Source of the DNA: Desulfofustis sp.
Lineage (GTDB): Bacteria; Desulfobacterota; Desulfobulbia; Desulfobulbales; Desulfocapsaceae
Assembly (NCBI GenBank): GCA_030145365.1
Contig: JAQYVS010000098.1
Span: 1-17,539 of the forward strand
DNA length: 17,539 bases
Direction: 5' to 3'
In this document: in pieces, positions 1-7,370 of the stretch
Layout: each line of letters starts with the position of its first letter
Numbering within the stretch: the first letter of the stretch is position 1
Notes under the pieces: generated by a model
Database searches by the model: none
Told to the model about the DNA's origin: nothing
What the model saw: only the letters and a program-made list of their open reading frames with translations
Position numbers and translations under genes: made by a program

Positions 1-220
1 CATCACGTCTTTCCATTAATGGATAACTTCCGCCGGTGTTGGCTTTAGCAGACAGGTTGGACATGGTTTCATTGAACTTGGAGGAGTAGGGGCGAAACGC
101 TTCCATCTTCTCCTGGGCTCCACGCAACCTGGCAGAGGCAACCATATTCATTGCCTTGGTGATCTGCGCCGTCTTTGTGACACCGGTGATCTTTGTTTTG
201 ACTTCTTTTAAGCTTGCCAT
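1..220 (-). CDS. atpG: ATP synthase F1 gamma subunit, N-terminal part (3' end outside window)
   Basis: Gamma is the central rotor shaft of F1, turning inside the alpha3/beta3 ring and coupling proton flow through the membrane sector to ATP synthesis. About 73 residues are visible, starting MASLKEVKTKITGV, with the family's conserved N-terminal helix signature TKAMNMVASARLR right after it. This helix forms half of the coiled coil that fits into the alpha3/beta3 cavity. The ATG at 218-220 is preceded by an AGGAAAGG ribosome-binding site in the 18-nt gap after atpA, so the start is well supported. It is the last gene seen in the atpF'-atpF-atpH-atpA-atpG run. Beta (atpD) and epsilon (atpC) would be expected just outside the left edge, but that is inference. 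Confidence 0.95.
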   Translation of the reverse strand, partial: MASLKEVKTKITGVTKTAQITKAMNMVASARLRGAQEKMEAFRPYSSKFNETMSNLSAKANTGGSYPLMERRD

Positions 221-238
221 AACTAGACCTTTCCTGAA

Positions 239-1762
239 TTAGTTAAGACCTTTCGTTGCCTTGAACGTGTCACCAAAGCTGGTCAGGACTTTATCGAGTT
301 TTTCCCTGAGATCGTCATCAAACTCCTGCTTTTCTTGCAGATCAGCATAGATCGACGGATCATTGGATTCTATATAGTTATAGAGTTCTGACTCATAGTC
401 AGCCAGGGTTTCAATCGGCAGCTTGTCGAGCCAACCATTGGTTCCTGCATAAATGATAGAAACCTGCTTTTCCATCGGCAGTGGCTGATATTGCGGCTGC
501 TTGAGAATCTCAACCAGACGCTCACCTCGGGTAAGTTGGGCCTGGGTAGCTGCATCAAGATCAGAACCGAATGCAGCAAATGCTGCAAGTTCACGGTACT
601 GGGCAAGATCGAGTCGTAGTGTACCAGCAACCTGCTTCATTGCTTTCACCTGGGCAGCGCCCCCAACGCGGGATACCGACAGACCGACATTAATCGCAGG
701 ACGAACGCCTGAGAAGAACAGGTTCGGTTCAAGATATACCTGGCCATCGGTGATTGAGATAACGTTGGTAGGGATAAAAGCGGAAACGTCACCTGCCTGG
801 GTTTCAATAATAGGCAATGCGGTCAGAGAACCGGCACCGAGTTCGTCATTAACTTTTGCTGCACGCTCAAGCAGTCGCGAATGGTTGAAGAAAATATCTC
901 CTGGGAACGCCTCACGTCCCGGCGGACGGCGAAGCAATAGGGAAAGTTCACGATAGGACACGGCCTGTTTGGAGAGATCATCATAAATAATCAGGGCGTG
1001 CTGACCATTATCGCGGAAATATTCACCCATGGAACATCCGGCAAACGGAGCGATATACTGCATCGGCGCCGGATCGGAGGCACAGGCTGAAACTACGGTG
1101 GTGTACTCCATCGCACCATGCTTTCTCAACGCCTCAACAACCAGGGCAACCGTCGATTTTTTCTGGCCGACCGCAACATAGATACAGTGAACGTCGGTCT
1201 CTTTCTGGGCAATAATTGCATCAACGCAGAGAGCCGTTTTACCAATATGACGATCACCAATCACCAGCTCGCGTTGCCCCTTACCAACTGGAGTCATTGA
1301 ATCTACGGCTTTGGCACCGGTGTACATCGGCTCATGAACTCCTTTTCTGGCAATAACACCAGGGGCAAGGACTTCGATTTTGGAAGAGTTTTCGGCATTG
1401 AGCGGTCCCTGACCATCGATGGGGTGTCCAATACCGTCAACAACACGGCCTTCCATCTCAGGGCCAACCGGAACCTCGGCAATACGACCGGTACGTTTAA
1501 CAATATCACCTTCCTTGATACCGACAACATCCCCGAGTATAGCACAACCGACGTTGTCTTCTTCGAGGTTCAGGGCCAGACCCATAATACCACCGGGGAA
1601 CTCAAGAAGTTCCATGGCCATACAATTCTGCACCCCATAGACACGCGCAATACCGTCACCAACCGAGATAACGGTTCCGGTTTCGTCGAGGTCTACACTG
1701 GTTTCGTACTCACCAATCTGATCCTTGATAATTTGACTGATTTCTTCGGCTTTGATCTGCAT
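239..1762 (-). CDS. atpA: ATP synthase F1 alpha subunit
   Basis: Alpha alternates with beta in the F1 head and provides the non-catalytic nucleotide sites plus the arginine finger for the catalytic sites. The 507-residue length is normal for the family. Visible landmarks are the N-terminal beta-barrel (about 25-95), a P-loop at residues 169-176 (GDRHIGKT; E. coli has GDRQTGKT), the RRPPGREAFPGD segment near 278-289, and SVSRVGG with the arginine finger at Arg365. The C-terminal helical domain fills the rest. The ATG directly follows the atpH stop (TAGATG, no gap), with a purine-rich GGGGAGAG ribosome-binding site inside the end of atpH, which points to translational coupling. His and Ile replace the usual Gln and Thr in the P-loop. 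The lysine and threonine that bind phosphate/Mg are kept. Confidence 0.98.
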   Translation of the reverse strand: MQIKAEEISQIIKDQIGEYETSVDLDETGTVISVGDGIARVYGVQNCMAMELLEFPGGIMGLALNLEEDNVGCAILGDVVGIKEGDIVKRTGRIAEVPVGPEMEGRVVDGIGHPIDGQGPLNAENSSKIEVLAPGVIARKGVHEPMYTGAKAVDSMTPVGKGQRELVIGDRHIGKTALCVDAIIAQKETDVHCIYVAVGQKKSTVALVVEALRKHGAMEYTTVVSACASDPAPMQYIAPFAGCSMGEYFRDNGQHALIIYDDLSKQAVSYRELSLLLRRPPGREAFPGDIFFNHSRLLERAAKVNDELGAGSLTALPIIETQAGDVSAFIPTNVISITDGQVYLEPNLFFSGVRPAINVGLSVSRVGGAAQVKAMKQVAGTLRLDLAQYRELAAFAAFGSDLDAATQAQLTRGERLVEILKQPQYQPLPMEKQVSIIYAGTNGWLDKLPIETLADYESELYNYIESNDPSIYADLQEKQEFDDDLREKLDKVLTSFGDTFKATKGLN

Positions 1763-2308
1763 CTATTCTCTCCCCTTAATGGAACCTTTTAAACTTGCAA
1801 GCTGAGTTCTTATGCTGCCGTCCAGAACCAGATCACCCACTTTGGCGATAATTCCGCCAATTATGGAAGGATCGACTGATGCAGTCAGCTCAACCTTCTT
1901 GCCTGTTATATTCTCAAGTGTATCCTGTACTTTCTTTTGTAGATCCGCATCTAATTCAATAGCTGAAACCACTGTTCCATGACTGATGTTCTTGTCATCA
2001 TCAACCATGATTTGAAATTGTTCAGCAATTTCCGGCAGTATCACTGCTCTTTTTTTCAGAACAAGCAAGTTCAGAAAATTCCCCATGACTTTGTCAAAAT
2101 CCATAGCTCCGATTATTGCGGCCATGGCTTTTTCTCTGACATCAAGAGGATACAGGGGATTGGTCAGTGCATCTTCAACTTCCGGATTGGTATCGAAAAG
2201 CCCGGCCACTGCCTGAAGGGCATCGCTGTAGACCTCGTACTTTTCTTCTTCCTTACCTATGGCAAACAACGCCTTGGCGTAACGTTTGGCGAGGATAGTC
2301 TGTTTCAC
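1763..2308 (-). CDS. atpH: ATP synthase F1 delta subunit (OSCP)
   Basis: Delta sits on top of F1 and ties the alpha3/beta3 head to the peripheral stalk made by b and b'. The 181-residue protein has the usual two parts: an N-terminal helical domain (about 1-105, beginning MKQTILAKRYAKALF, with the family's RYAKALF signature) and a C-terminal part ending in the conserved glycine-rich segment SIIGGIIAKVGDLVLDGSI. The start codon is GTG and overlaps the atpF stop by 4 nt (GTGA), so it is probably translated by re-initiation after atpF. The stop codon touches the atpA start. It contains no membrane segment, as expected for a soluble stalk protein. Confidence 0.95.
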   Translation of the reverse strand: MKQTILAKRYAKALFAIGKEEEKYEVYSDALQAVAGLFDTNPEVEDALTNPLYPLDVREKAMAAIIGAMDFDKVMGNFLNLLVLKKRAVILPEIAEQFQIMVDDDKNISHGTVVSAIELDADLQKKVQDTLENITGKKVELTASVDPSIIGGIIAKVGDLVLDGSIRTQLASLKGSIKGRE

Positions 2309-3009
2309 TGTACGGCCCCCACTTTATCTAGATAATTTTCGACAACCTTCACCTGATCTTCCGGGGTCAGGTTCTTGACAATGAGTTCTTCAGCCATAAC
2401 TGCTGCTTGATCGGCGATATCATTTTTCAAAGTACGACGGGCTTCGACAATCTCGTTTTGAATGGTAAGTTCCGATTGGCGTTTCAGGTCATCAACCGCC
2501 TTCTCAGCCTTTTCTATGATCTTACCCTTCTCTACCTCAGCCTGGGCTACTGCTTTTTCAACGATGGTGTCGATATCTTTTTCCACCGTTGCCAGTTTAG
2601 CCTCAAATTCCCGATATTGCTTTTCAGCTTCGTCCCGCCTCGAATCAAGATCTTCCAGTTCATTTTTAATCGACTCCTGACGGCCGCCAAGAGCTGAAGC
2701 AATCGGTTTGGCTCCAAATTTGACCAGAATGATCATCAGAGCGATGAAGTTGAGTACCCGCCAGAACAGATCCTTGAGTTTAGCCGGCGCTAAGCTGCCT
2801 TGTCCATGGGCCTCGCCCCCCTCATCGGCTGCATGGGCTTCAGGCGCAGTGCCATGAGCCGCATCGGCTGCCTGTTCAACGGTGGCTGAGTGTGCATCGG
2901 CCGCAGGTTTCTCAGAAGCTGTAAGTGTAGTAATTGCGGTTATAGACAGGGCAAAGCAGAGCGCTGCCACCAACATAGATAATCTGGATATGTGGCCAAT
3001 TTTTTCCAT
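2305..3009 (-). CDS. atpF: ATP synthase F0 b subunit with extended N-terminus
   Basis: The b subunit anchors the peripheral stalk in the membrane and holds F1 static. At 234 residues it is longer than the roughly 156-residue E. coli protein. The extra length is at the front: a hydrophobic segment at residues 9-30 that looks like a signal peptide or second membrane helix, then an Ala/Glu/His-rich low-complexity stretch at 33-72 with four histidines. The conventional membrane anchor follows at about 82-99, then a long charged coiled coil (about 105-234, EKAEKAVDDLKRQ and similar). The C-terminal end IVKNLTPEDQVKVVENYL resembles the delta-binding end. The gene lies 2 nt after atpF' and overlaps atpH by 4 nt. 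The ATG fits the spacing, and a shorter version starting inside the extension would have to begin after residue 72, where no good start is visible. Confidence 0.93.
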   Translation of the reverse strand: MEKIGHISRLSMLVAALCFALSITAITTLTASEKPAADAHSATVEQAADAAHGTAPEAHAADEGGEAHGQGSLAPAKLKDLFWRVLNFIALMIILVKFGAKPIASALGGRQESIKNELEDLDSRRDEAEKQYREFEAKLATVEKDIDTIVEKAVAQAEVEKGKIIEKAEKAVDDLKRQSELTIQNEIVEARRTLKNDIADQAAVMAEELIVKNLTPEDQVKVVENYLDKVGAVQ

Positions 3010-3011
3010 TT

Positions 3012-3437
3012 TTAGAGCGCCCTCCCGAGAATCTTGCTGGCCATGTCCGTGGCAAATCCGTCAAGATTGGCTTTGAGATCCTTTTGGGCCTCGACAATCT
3101 GAGTATTGATCTCCACCAACTGTTTGTCCTTGTATTCGTCAACTTCCGCCTTGATCGATGCCATTTTCTCGTCCCCCGCCGCCTGGGCTTCGGCTCTGGC
3201 GGCATCGAGGGCCGCCTTGGCCTTACCGGAAGCTTTAGACATTTTGGCATCTACCTCTTCCTGGCGCAGACGGGCATTCTGTTCGAACTTTGCCACATCA
3301 TTCTGCATTCCCTGCATCTTTTCAGACCGCTCTTTAAGGATTTTCTTCACTGGTTTGTAAAGAACCCCATTGAGCAAAAACATGAGTACCACCATGTTTA
3401 TCATCTGAATCACCATCGTAATGTCAATTGTGACCAT
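3012..3437 (-). CDS. atpF': ATP synthase F0 b' subunit
   Basis: First gene of the operon. It encodes the second, divergent b-type subunit, which pairs with AtpF to make a heterodimeric peripheral stalk, as in cyanobacteria, photosynthetic bacteria and many Desulfobacterota. The 141-residue protein has an N-terminal membrane helix (about 5-25, IQMINMVVLMFLLNGVLY), the conserved YKPVKKIL turn after it, then a long charged helix rich in Ala, Lys, Glu and Gln. It has no signal-peptide-like extension, unlike its partner b. The ATG is preceded by AGGAG (plus-strand CTCCT at 3446-3450) at suitable spacing. Two adjacent b-type genes, the first short and the second longer, are the reason for calling this one b' rather than b. 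The assignment of prime versus non-prime is by order and convention. Confidence 0.9.
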   Translation of the reverse strand: MVTIDITMVIQMINMVVLMFLLNGVLYKPVKKILKERSEKMQGMQNDVAKFEQNARLRQEEVDAKMSKASGKAKAALDAARAEAQAAGDEKMASIKAEVDEYKDKQLVEINTQIVEAQKDLKANLDGFATDMASKILGRAL

Positions 3438-3445
3438 GTGTTATG

Positions 3446-3450
3446 CTCCT
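3446..3450 (-). promoter_or_regulatory. Ribosome-binding site of atpF'
   Basis: AGGAG in the minus-strand mRNA, 8 nt before the ATG at 3437. It supports the chosen start of the first ATP synthase gene. Confidence 0.7.
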
Positions 3451-3508
3451 GATTTGCAGAAATAAAAACAAACATCCCCGAAGGAATGAAAACTGAACTC
3501 AAGACTCT

Positions 3509-3537
3509 ATTAAAATGTTGTGAATGATAGTCATCAA
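3509..3537 (-). promoter_or_regulatory. Candidate sigma70 promoter of the ATP synthase operon
   Basis: On the minus strand a -35-like TTGATG (plus 3532-3537) and a -10-like TTTAAT (plus 3509-3514) are separated by exactly 17 nt, about 70 nt upstream of the atpF' start. The -10 matches the consensus at 5 of 6 positions and the -35 at 4 of 6. Position, spacing and lack of any nearer match make it the best candidate. It is a by-eye match, not an experimental start site. Confidence 0.45.
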
Positions 3538-3562
3538 TAAAAATGAATGGCCATTCACAACA
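3516..3562. repeat. Perfect 11-bp inverted repeat with an overlapping 14-bp palindrome, at the atp promoter
   Basis: TGTTGTGAATG at 3516-3526 is the exact reverse complement of CATTCACAACA at 3552-3562, with a 25-nt spacer. The right arm overlaps a second perfect palindrome, TGAATGGCCATTCA, at 3544-3557. The TGAATG core is therefore present three times in 47 bp. The left arm lies between the -10 and -35 of the candidate operon promoter, and the right arm lies upstream of the -35, an arrangement typical of an operator. It is not followed by a T-run on either strand, so it is a poor terminator. Confidence 0.6.
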
Positions 3563-3670
3563 GCTCAAAACCTTTACTGCAAATATTCCACCATGTCAAC
3601 TACTTTATCGTTGTCTGGAACCCTTAATGGCGGCCATTTTTCCTTGGTTTATGGTATCGGTTTGCAGCCC

Positions 3671-3700
3671 AAAAAAAGACCGGCCAAAAGAGCCTGGTCC
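3671..3700 (-). terminator. Probable intrinsic terminator downstream of alaS
   Basis: On the minus strand, about 41 nt after the alaS stop, an imperfect GC-rich hairpin (arms GACC and GGTC, further pairs interrupted by mismatches, loop near TCTTTT) is followed directly by seven T residues (plus A-run 3671-3677). The inner half of the stem is imperfect, which lowers confidence. The T-run and its position after the gene support the call. Confidence 0.5.
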
Positions 3701-3740
3701 ATTCAATTTTATTTCATCGATTTGGCGCAAATCATCGGAA

Positions 3741-6398
3741 TTAATCGTCGTAATCCCGACTTGATTGAGCCACGATTTCAGGTACCGCTGAAATTGCTTC
3801 TGCGACTTTATCGGCCATCGGTCCACCGGCTTGGGCCATATCCGGTCGCCCCCCTCCTTTTCCACCGACAATTGCCGCAACCTTATTGATTAATGCTCCG
3901 GCCTTGAATCTGTCGGTCAGATCTTTTGAAACAATGACCAACAAAGCAGCTTTCTCTTTAATTGAACCGCCGAGAACCGCAATTCCTGACCCCATTTTAT
4001 CCCGCACGCGATCACCGACCTCGCGCAGGGTTTTCGGACTGTCCAGTTTGATTTCAGCAGCAATGACCTTGATTCCATCAATCTCTATACTGTTATCGAA
4101 TATCGAATCGAGATCAGAACTGGCTAACTGCGTAGAAAGGGAAGAAACCTGTTTTTCCAGCTTTTTCTGGTTTTCTAGCAAATGTTCAATCTTACCAATG
4201 ACTTCTGCGGGAGTGGCGTTAAGCCGTTCTCCGACAGCCATTTCCCGTCTCGCCATTTCCTGCAAGATCTCAACCGCTTTTCGTCCAGTAACCGCCTCAA
4301 TCCTGCGCACCCCCGCAGCAATTCCGCCTTCACTGACGATCTTGAAAATTCCAATATTGCCTGTGGCCTCTACATGGGTGCCACCGCATAGTTCCTTGCT
4401 GATCGGATCAATGGTCACGACCCTGACCGAGTCTCCATATTTTTCGCCGAAAAGTGCCATGGCCCCTTCTCCAAAAGCTTCTTCCCGGCCCACGATCTTT
4501 GTGCCCACCGGACGGTTCTCTCTGATCTGGTCGTTTACCCGTGCCTCAATGCTGATGACTTCGTCGGGCTGCAAGGCTGAGAAATGGGTAAAATCAAAAC
4601 GCAGCCGATCCTGGGTTACCAGAGATCCTGCCTGTTTCACATGTTCACCTAATACTTCACGTAAGGCGGCATGGAGCAGATGAGTGGCGCTATGATTTGC
4701 TTCAGTATCCCCCCGAGTTTGCGGATTCACCGCAAATTCAGCGTGGATGCCGGTGTTCAGATTCCCTTCAGCCACCTTGACTTGGTGTAAAATACATCCA
4801 TCACCTTCTGTTGTGGTGGTCAGGACTTCAGCGGTGCCTCCATCCCAGATAATTCTACCGACGTCGCCGATCTGCCCTCCTGATTCGGCGTAAAACGGCG
4901 TCCGGTCGGCAAGAAGGCGACCCTGTTGACCTGCTTCAAGCGATGTCACCTGCTTTCCGTTTTCAGAAAGTAAACCCTGAACCTTAGCAGATCCCAGACG
5001 CGCATCGTAACCAATAAAGTCACTGCGGAGTCCCGACTCAATCAGCTGCTTTACGCCCTCCTCTTTAAGTTGGAGTCCTTCGTCTTTTCTTGACGCCCGT
5101 GATTTTGAGCGCTGCTCCTCCATGGCCTCATTAAACCCGGCATCGTCAAACGCAATACCGCGCTCCAATGAAATATCCCTGACGATATCAACTGGAAATC
5201 CGAAAGTATCGTAGAGTTTAAAGATAAAATCTCCACTGATCAACGGTGATTGTTCTCCCTGCTGCCTGGAGATCTCCTGGTCGAGCATGGCCAGTCCGTG
5301 CTCCAGTGTCTCGCCGAATCGCGCTTCTTCGTTGTTCACTACTTTTTCCAGCAACTCGGCCGTATCTACCAGACGCGGATAGGCTCCGAGCATGGACTCG
5401 ACCACCGCTGTACAGGCCTGATGCAGAAAAGGTTTTGTCAATCCCAGATTTTTGCCAAAACGAATCGCCCGGCGCAATACCCGTCTCAACACATAGCCCC
5501 TGCCCTCATTAGCGGGCAGAACCCCGTCTGCCACCAGAAAACAGGTGGCCCGAACATGATCGGCAATCACCCGCATGGCAGTATCGTCAGCATGATTGGC
5601 CCCGTATTTTCGATTTGACAAGGCTTCTAGCCGACTGATTACCGGTGCAAACAGATCAGAATCATAATTATTGAACTTGCCCTGCAAAACCGCTGCAACA
5701 CGTTCAAGCCCCATACCGGTATCGATGCTGGGCTTAGGAAGCGGTTCCATAGTGCCGTCGGCAAAACGATTGAACTGCATGAATACCAGGTTCCACAGCT
5801 CGAGGTAGCGGTCACAGTCACAGCCGACCGCACAATCCTCTCTGCCACATCCAGCCTCGATGCCCTGGTCAATATGAATCTCCGAACAGGGACCGCACGG
5901 CCCGGTATCGCCCATGGCCCAGAAGTTGTCTTTCTCATCCAGCCGGACTATCCTGCCTTTCGGCAATCCATCAACCTGTTCCCAGAGTTTGAAGGCTTCG
6001 TCATCATCCTCAAAGACGGATACCCAAAGTTTGTCTTTGGGTAGTTTCAGCTCGTCGGTAAGAAACTCCCAGGCATAGGCAATAGCCTGTTCCTTGAAGT
6101 AATCACCAAAGGAAAAATTACCGAGCATCTCAAAAAACGTATGGTGCCTGGCCGTATAACCGACATTTTCCAAGTCATTATGTTTGCCACCGGCCCGCAT
6201 ACAGCACTGGCTGGTTACCGCCCTGACATAATCCCGTTTCTCCTCACCCATGAAAATCGTTTTAAACTGGACCATTCCGGCATTGGTAAATAACAGTGTC
6301 GGATCATCCTGGGGAACAAGAGAGGAGCTATCAACAGGTGTATGGCCGTGGCGTTTGAAATAGTCTAAAAACCTGGCTCGGATTTCATTTCCAGTCAT
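3741..6398 (-). CDS. alaS: Alanyl-tRNA synthetase
   Basis: Charges tRNA-Ala with alanine in the cytoplasm and removes wrongly attached serine or glycine. The 885-residue length is normal. Domains in order are the class II catalytic core (about 1-240, with RFLDYFKRHGH at the start), the tRNA-recognition region (about 240-460), the editing domain (about 550-715) and the C-terminal DHHA1/oligomerisation region ending GGGRPDMAQAGG. The zinc-type editing residues are all present: HxxxH at His569/His573 and CGGTH with Cys671 and His675. A cysteine-rich loop (GCGREDCAVGCDCDR) follows CGPCSEIH in the core. The ATG has only a weak upstream AAAGA. The gene stands alone, with a candidate promoter upstream and a terminator downstream, and is probably a single-gene transcript upstream of the atp operon. 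Confidence 0.98.
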   Translation of the reverse strand: MTGNEIRARFLDYFKRHGHTPVDSSSLVPQDDPTLLFTNAGMVQFKTIFMGEEKRDYVRAVTSQCCMRAGGKHNDLENVGYTARHHTFFEMLGNFSFGDYFKEQAIAYAWEFLTDELKLPKDKLWVSVFEDDDEAFKLWEQVDGLPKGRIVRLDEKDNFWAMGDTGPCGPCSEIHIDQGIEAGCGREDCAVGCDCDRYLELWNLVFMQFNRFADGTMEPLPKPSIDTGMGLERVAAVLQGKFNNYDSDLFAPVISRLEALSNRKYGANHADDTAMRVIADHVRATCFLVADGVLPANEGRGYVLRRVLRRAIRFGKNLGLTKPFLHQACTAVVESMLGAYPRLVDTAELLEKVVNNEEARFGETLEHGLAMLDQEISRQQGEQSPLISGDFIFKLYDTFGFPVDIVRDISLERGIAFDDAGFNEAMEEQRSKSRASRKDEGLQLKEEGVKQLIESGLRSDFIGYDARLGSAKVQGLLSENGKQVTSLEAGQQGRLLADRTPFYAESGGQIGDVGRIIWDGGTAEVLTTTTEGDGCILHQVKVAEGNLNTGIHAEFAVNPQTRGDTEANHSATHLLHAALREVLGEHVKQAGSLVTQDRLRFDFTHFSALQPDEVISIEARVNDQIRENRPVGTKIVGREEAFGEGAMALFGEKYGDSVRVVTIDPISKELCGGTHVEATGNIGIFKIVSEGGIAAGVRRIEAVTGRKAVEILQEMARREMAVGERLNATPAEVIGKIEHLLENQKKLEKQVSSLSTQLASSDLDSIFDNSIEIDGIKVIAAEIKLDSPKTLREVGDRVRDKMGSGIAVLGGSIKEKAALLVIVSKDLTDRFKAGALINKVAAIVGGKGGGRPDMAQAGGPMADKVAEAISAVPEIVAQSSRDYDD

Positions 6399-6453
6399 AA
6401 TGCGTCTTTTCCGATTGCTTGTGTTTCAGCGGCCCAATTTCTGCCGCCGGTGA

Positions 6454-6481
6454 ATTACAACTTGTTTATCTGCCTGCTCAA
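6454..6481 (-). promoter_or_regulatory. Candidate promoter of alaS
   Basis: Minus-strand TTGAGC (plus 6476-6481) and TGTAAT (plus 6454-6459), 16 nt apart, about 55 nt before the alaS ATG. The matches to the sigma70 consensus are 4/6 and 5/6. The spacing is one base short of ideal and the region is AT-rich, so a chance match is possible. Confidence 0.35.
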
Positions 6482-6635
6482 ACTTTTAAAAAACGTTATA
6501 TTAATAAACTATTTACCGATTACCATCAATATTCAGCCTTTTTTATCCTGGAAGTTACCAATAAGAAGGCTGTACCTCAAATACAGGATTGGTGGAAATG
6601 GGAGGGTAACCGGTTCAGATTACTGCTCGATACGC

Positions 6636-7370
6636 TTATACACCGTCGGTCTTCATTGCAGCCCAGTTCACTTCCTTGCCGGCCCTGAGAAGTTGACTCA
6701 TGGTAGTGATGTCGACCGCTTCTAATTTCTTTACCAGAAAAAGAAAAAGGTAGGCAGTCTGCAGAGCATCCTCGAGAGCGTCGTGGGCCTCAAAAAAGGG
6801 CAGATTTAATTCAATACTGAGTTTCTGTAAGTTATACCCACCACTTTCTGATTGATACGACCCGTGGAAATTACCGAGTACCTTTCGTTTATAAATCTGG
6901 GCCATTCGCATTGTATCAAGGTTTGGATTGGCAACTATTCCATTAAAAAGACGCTTTGTTGCCCGGTTGAGAAACGTTGTGTCAATCCAGATATAATGTC
7001 CAACCAGTAGATCCGATTCGATAAATTTCAAGAAGAGGGGCAGGACCTCGGCAAGTGGTGGGGCTGCTTTAAGCTGCTCCGGTGTGATTTTATGGATCAG
7101 GGTCGCCTTGGTGTGATCAAGATTCTGCGGTCTGACGTAGTAGTGAAACGTTTCACCCAAGTCAATTTGCAAGCCTCTAATCCTGACCGCGCCAATGGAA
7201 ATAATTTCATCTTTTTTTCGATCCAGCCCGGTGAGTTCTGTATCGTATACTACGTAATCGTACTCCGAGAGTTTTTTCTCTTCATCAAAATTTCTAAACC
7301 GATGATTATTCGTCGAAATCAGCTCATCTGCCCTTTGAAACCAGGGGATTTTACTCAATATTCCTGCCAC
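6636..7370 (-). CDS. DnaQ-family 3'-5' exonuclease (RNase T / Pol III epsilon-like fold)
   Basis: A 244-residue protein with the full DEDDh exonuclease set: ExoI Asp43 and Glu45 (VYDTELTGLD), ExoII Asp131 (HYIWIDTTFL) and ExoIII His197 plus Asp202 (HDALEDALQTA). It should therefore bind two metal ions and cut single nucleotides from DNA or RNA 3' ends. About 35 residues precede the fold and are unassigned. It starts with GTG immediately after the stop of the upstream DUF294 gene (TAAGTG), with GGAG a few bases before, so translation is almost surely coupled. Because it is a stand-alone protein tied to a signalling gene, I do not call it the replicative epsilon subunit. The substrate is unknown. 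A role in a nucleotide-linked regulatory circuit is possible but is inference from context. Confidence 0.85.
   Translation of the reverse strand: MAGILSKIPWFQRADELISTNNHRFRNFDEEKKLSEYDYVVYDTELTGLDRKKDEIISIGAVRIRGLQIDLGETFHYYVRPQNLDHTKATLIHKITPEQLKAAPPLAEVLPLFLKFIESDLLVGHYIWIDTTFLNRATKRLFNGIVANPNLDTMRMAQIYKRKVLGNFHGSYQSESGGYNLQKLSIELNLPFFEAHDALEDALQTAYLFLFLVKKLEAVDITTMSQLLRAGKEVNWAAMKTDGV

Larger units (their letters stand above)
3438..3740. other. Intergenic region between alaS and the ATP synthase operon
   Basis: This 303-bp stretch has no credible gene. It holds, reading in the direction of transcription (right to left), the probable alaS terminator (3671-3700), about 110 nt with nothing I recognise, the inverted repeat (3516-3562), the candidate atp promoter (3509-3537), and a leader with the atpF' ribosome-binding site. 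Short open frames on both strands here have no ribosome-binding site or recognisable composition. Confidence 0.7.

Noticed and set aside
3886..4683. A 265-residue open frame on the plus strand opposite alaS
   Set aside because: It is antisense to a highly conserved, fully supported gene, has a biased serine/proline/isoleucine-rich composition typical of shadow frames, and has no ribosome-binding site.
6534..6572. 7-bp inverted repeat CAGCCTT/AAGGCTG as terminator for the exonuclease gene
   Set aside because: The loop is 25 nt and the T-run lies inside the loop rather than after the stem, so it does not form a usable terminator.
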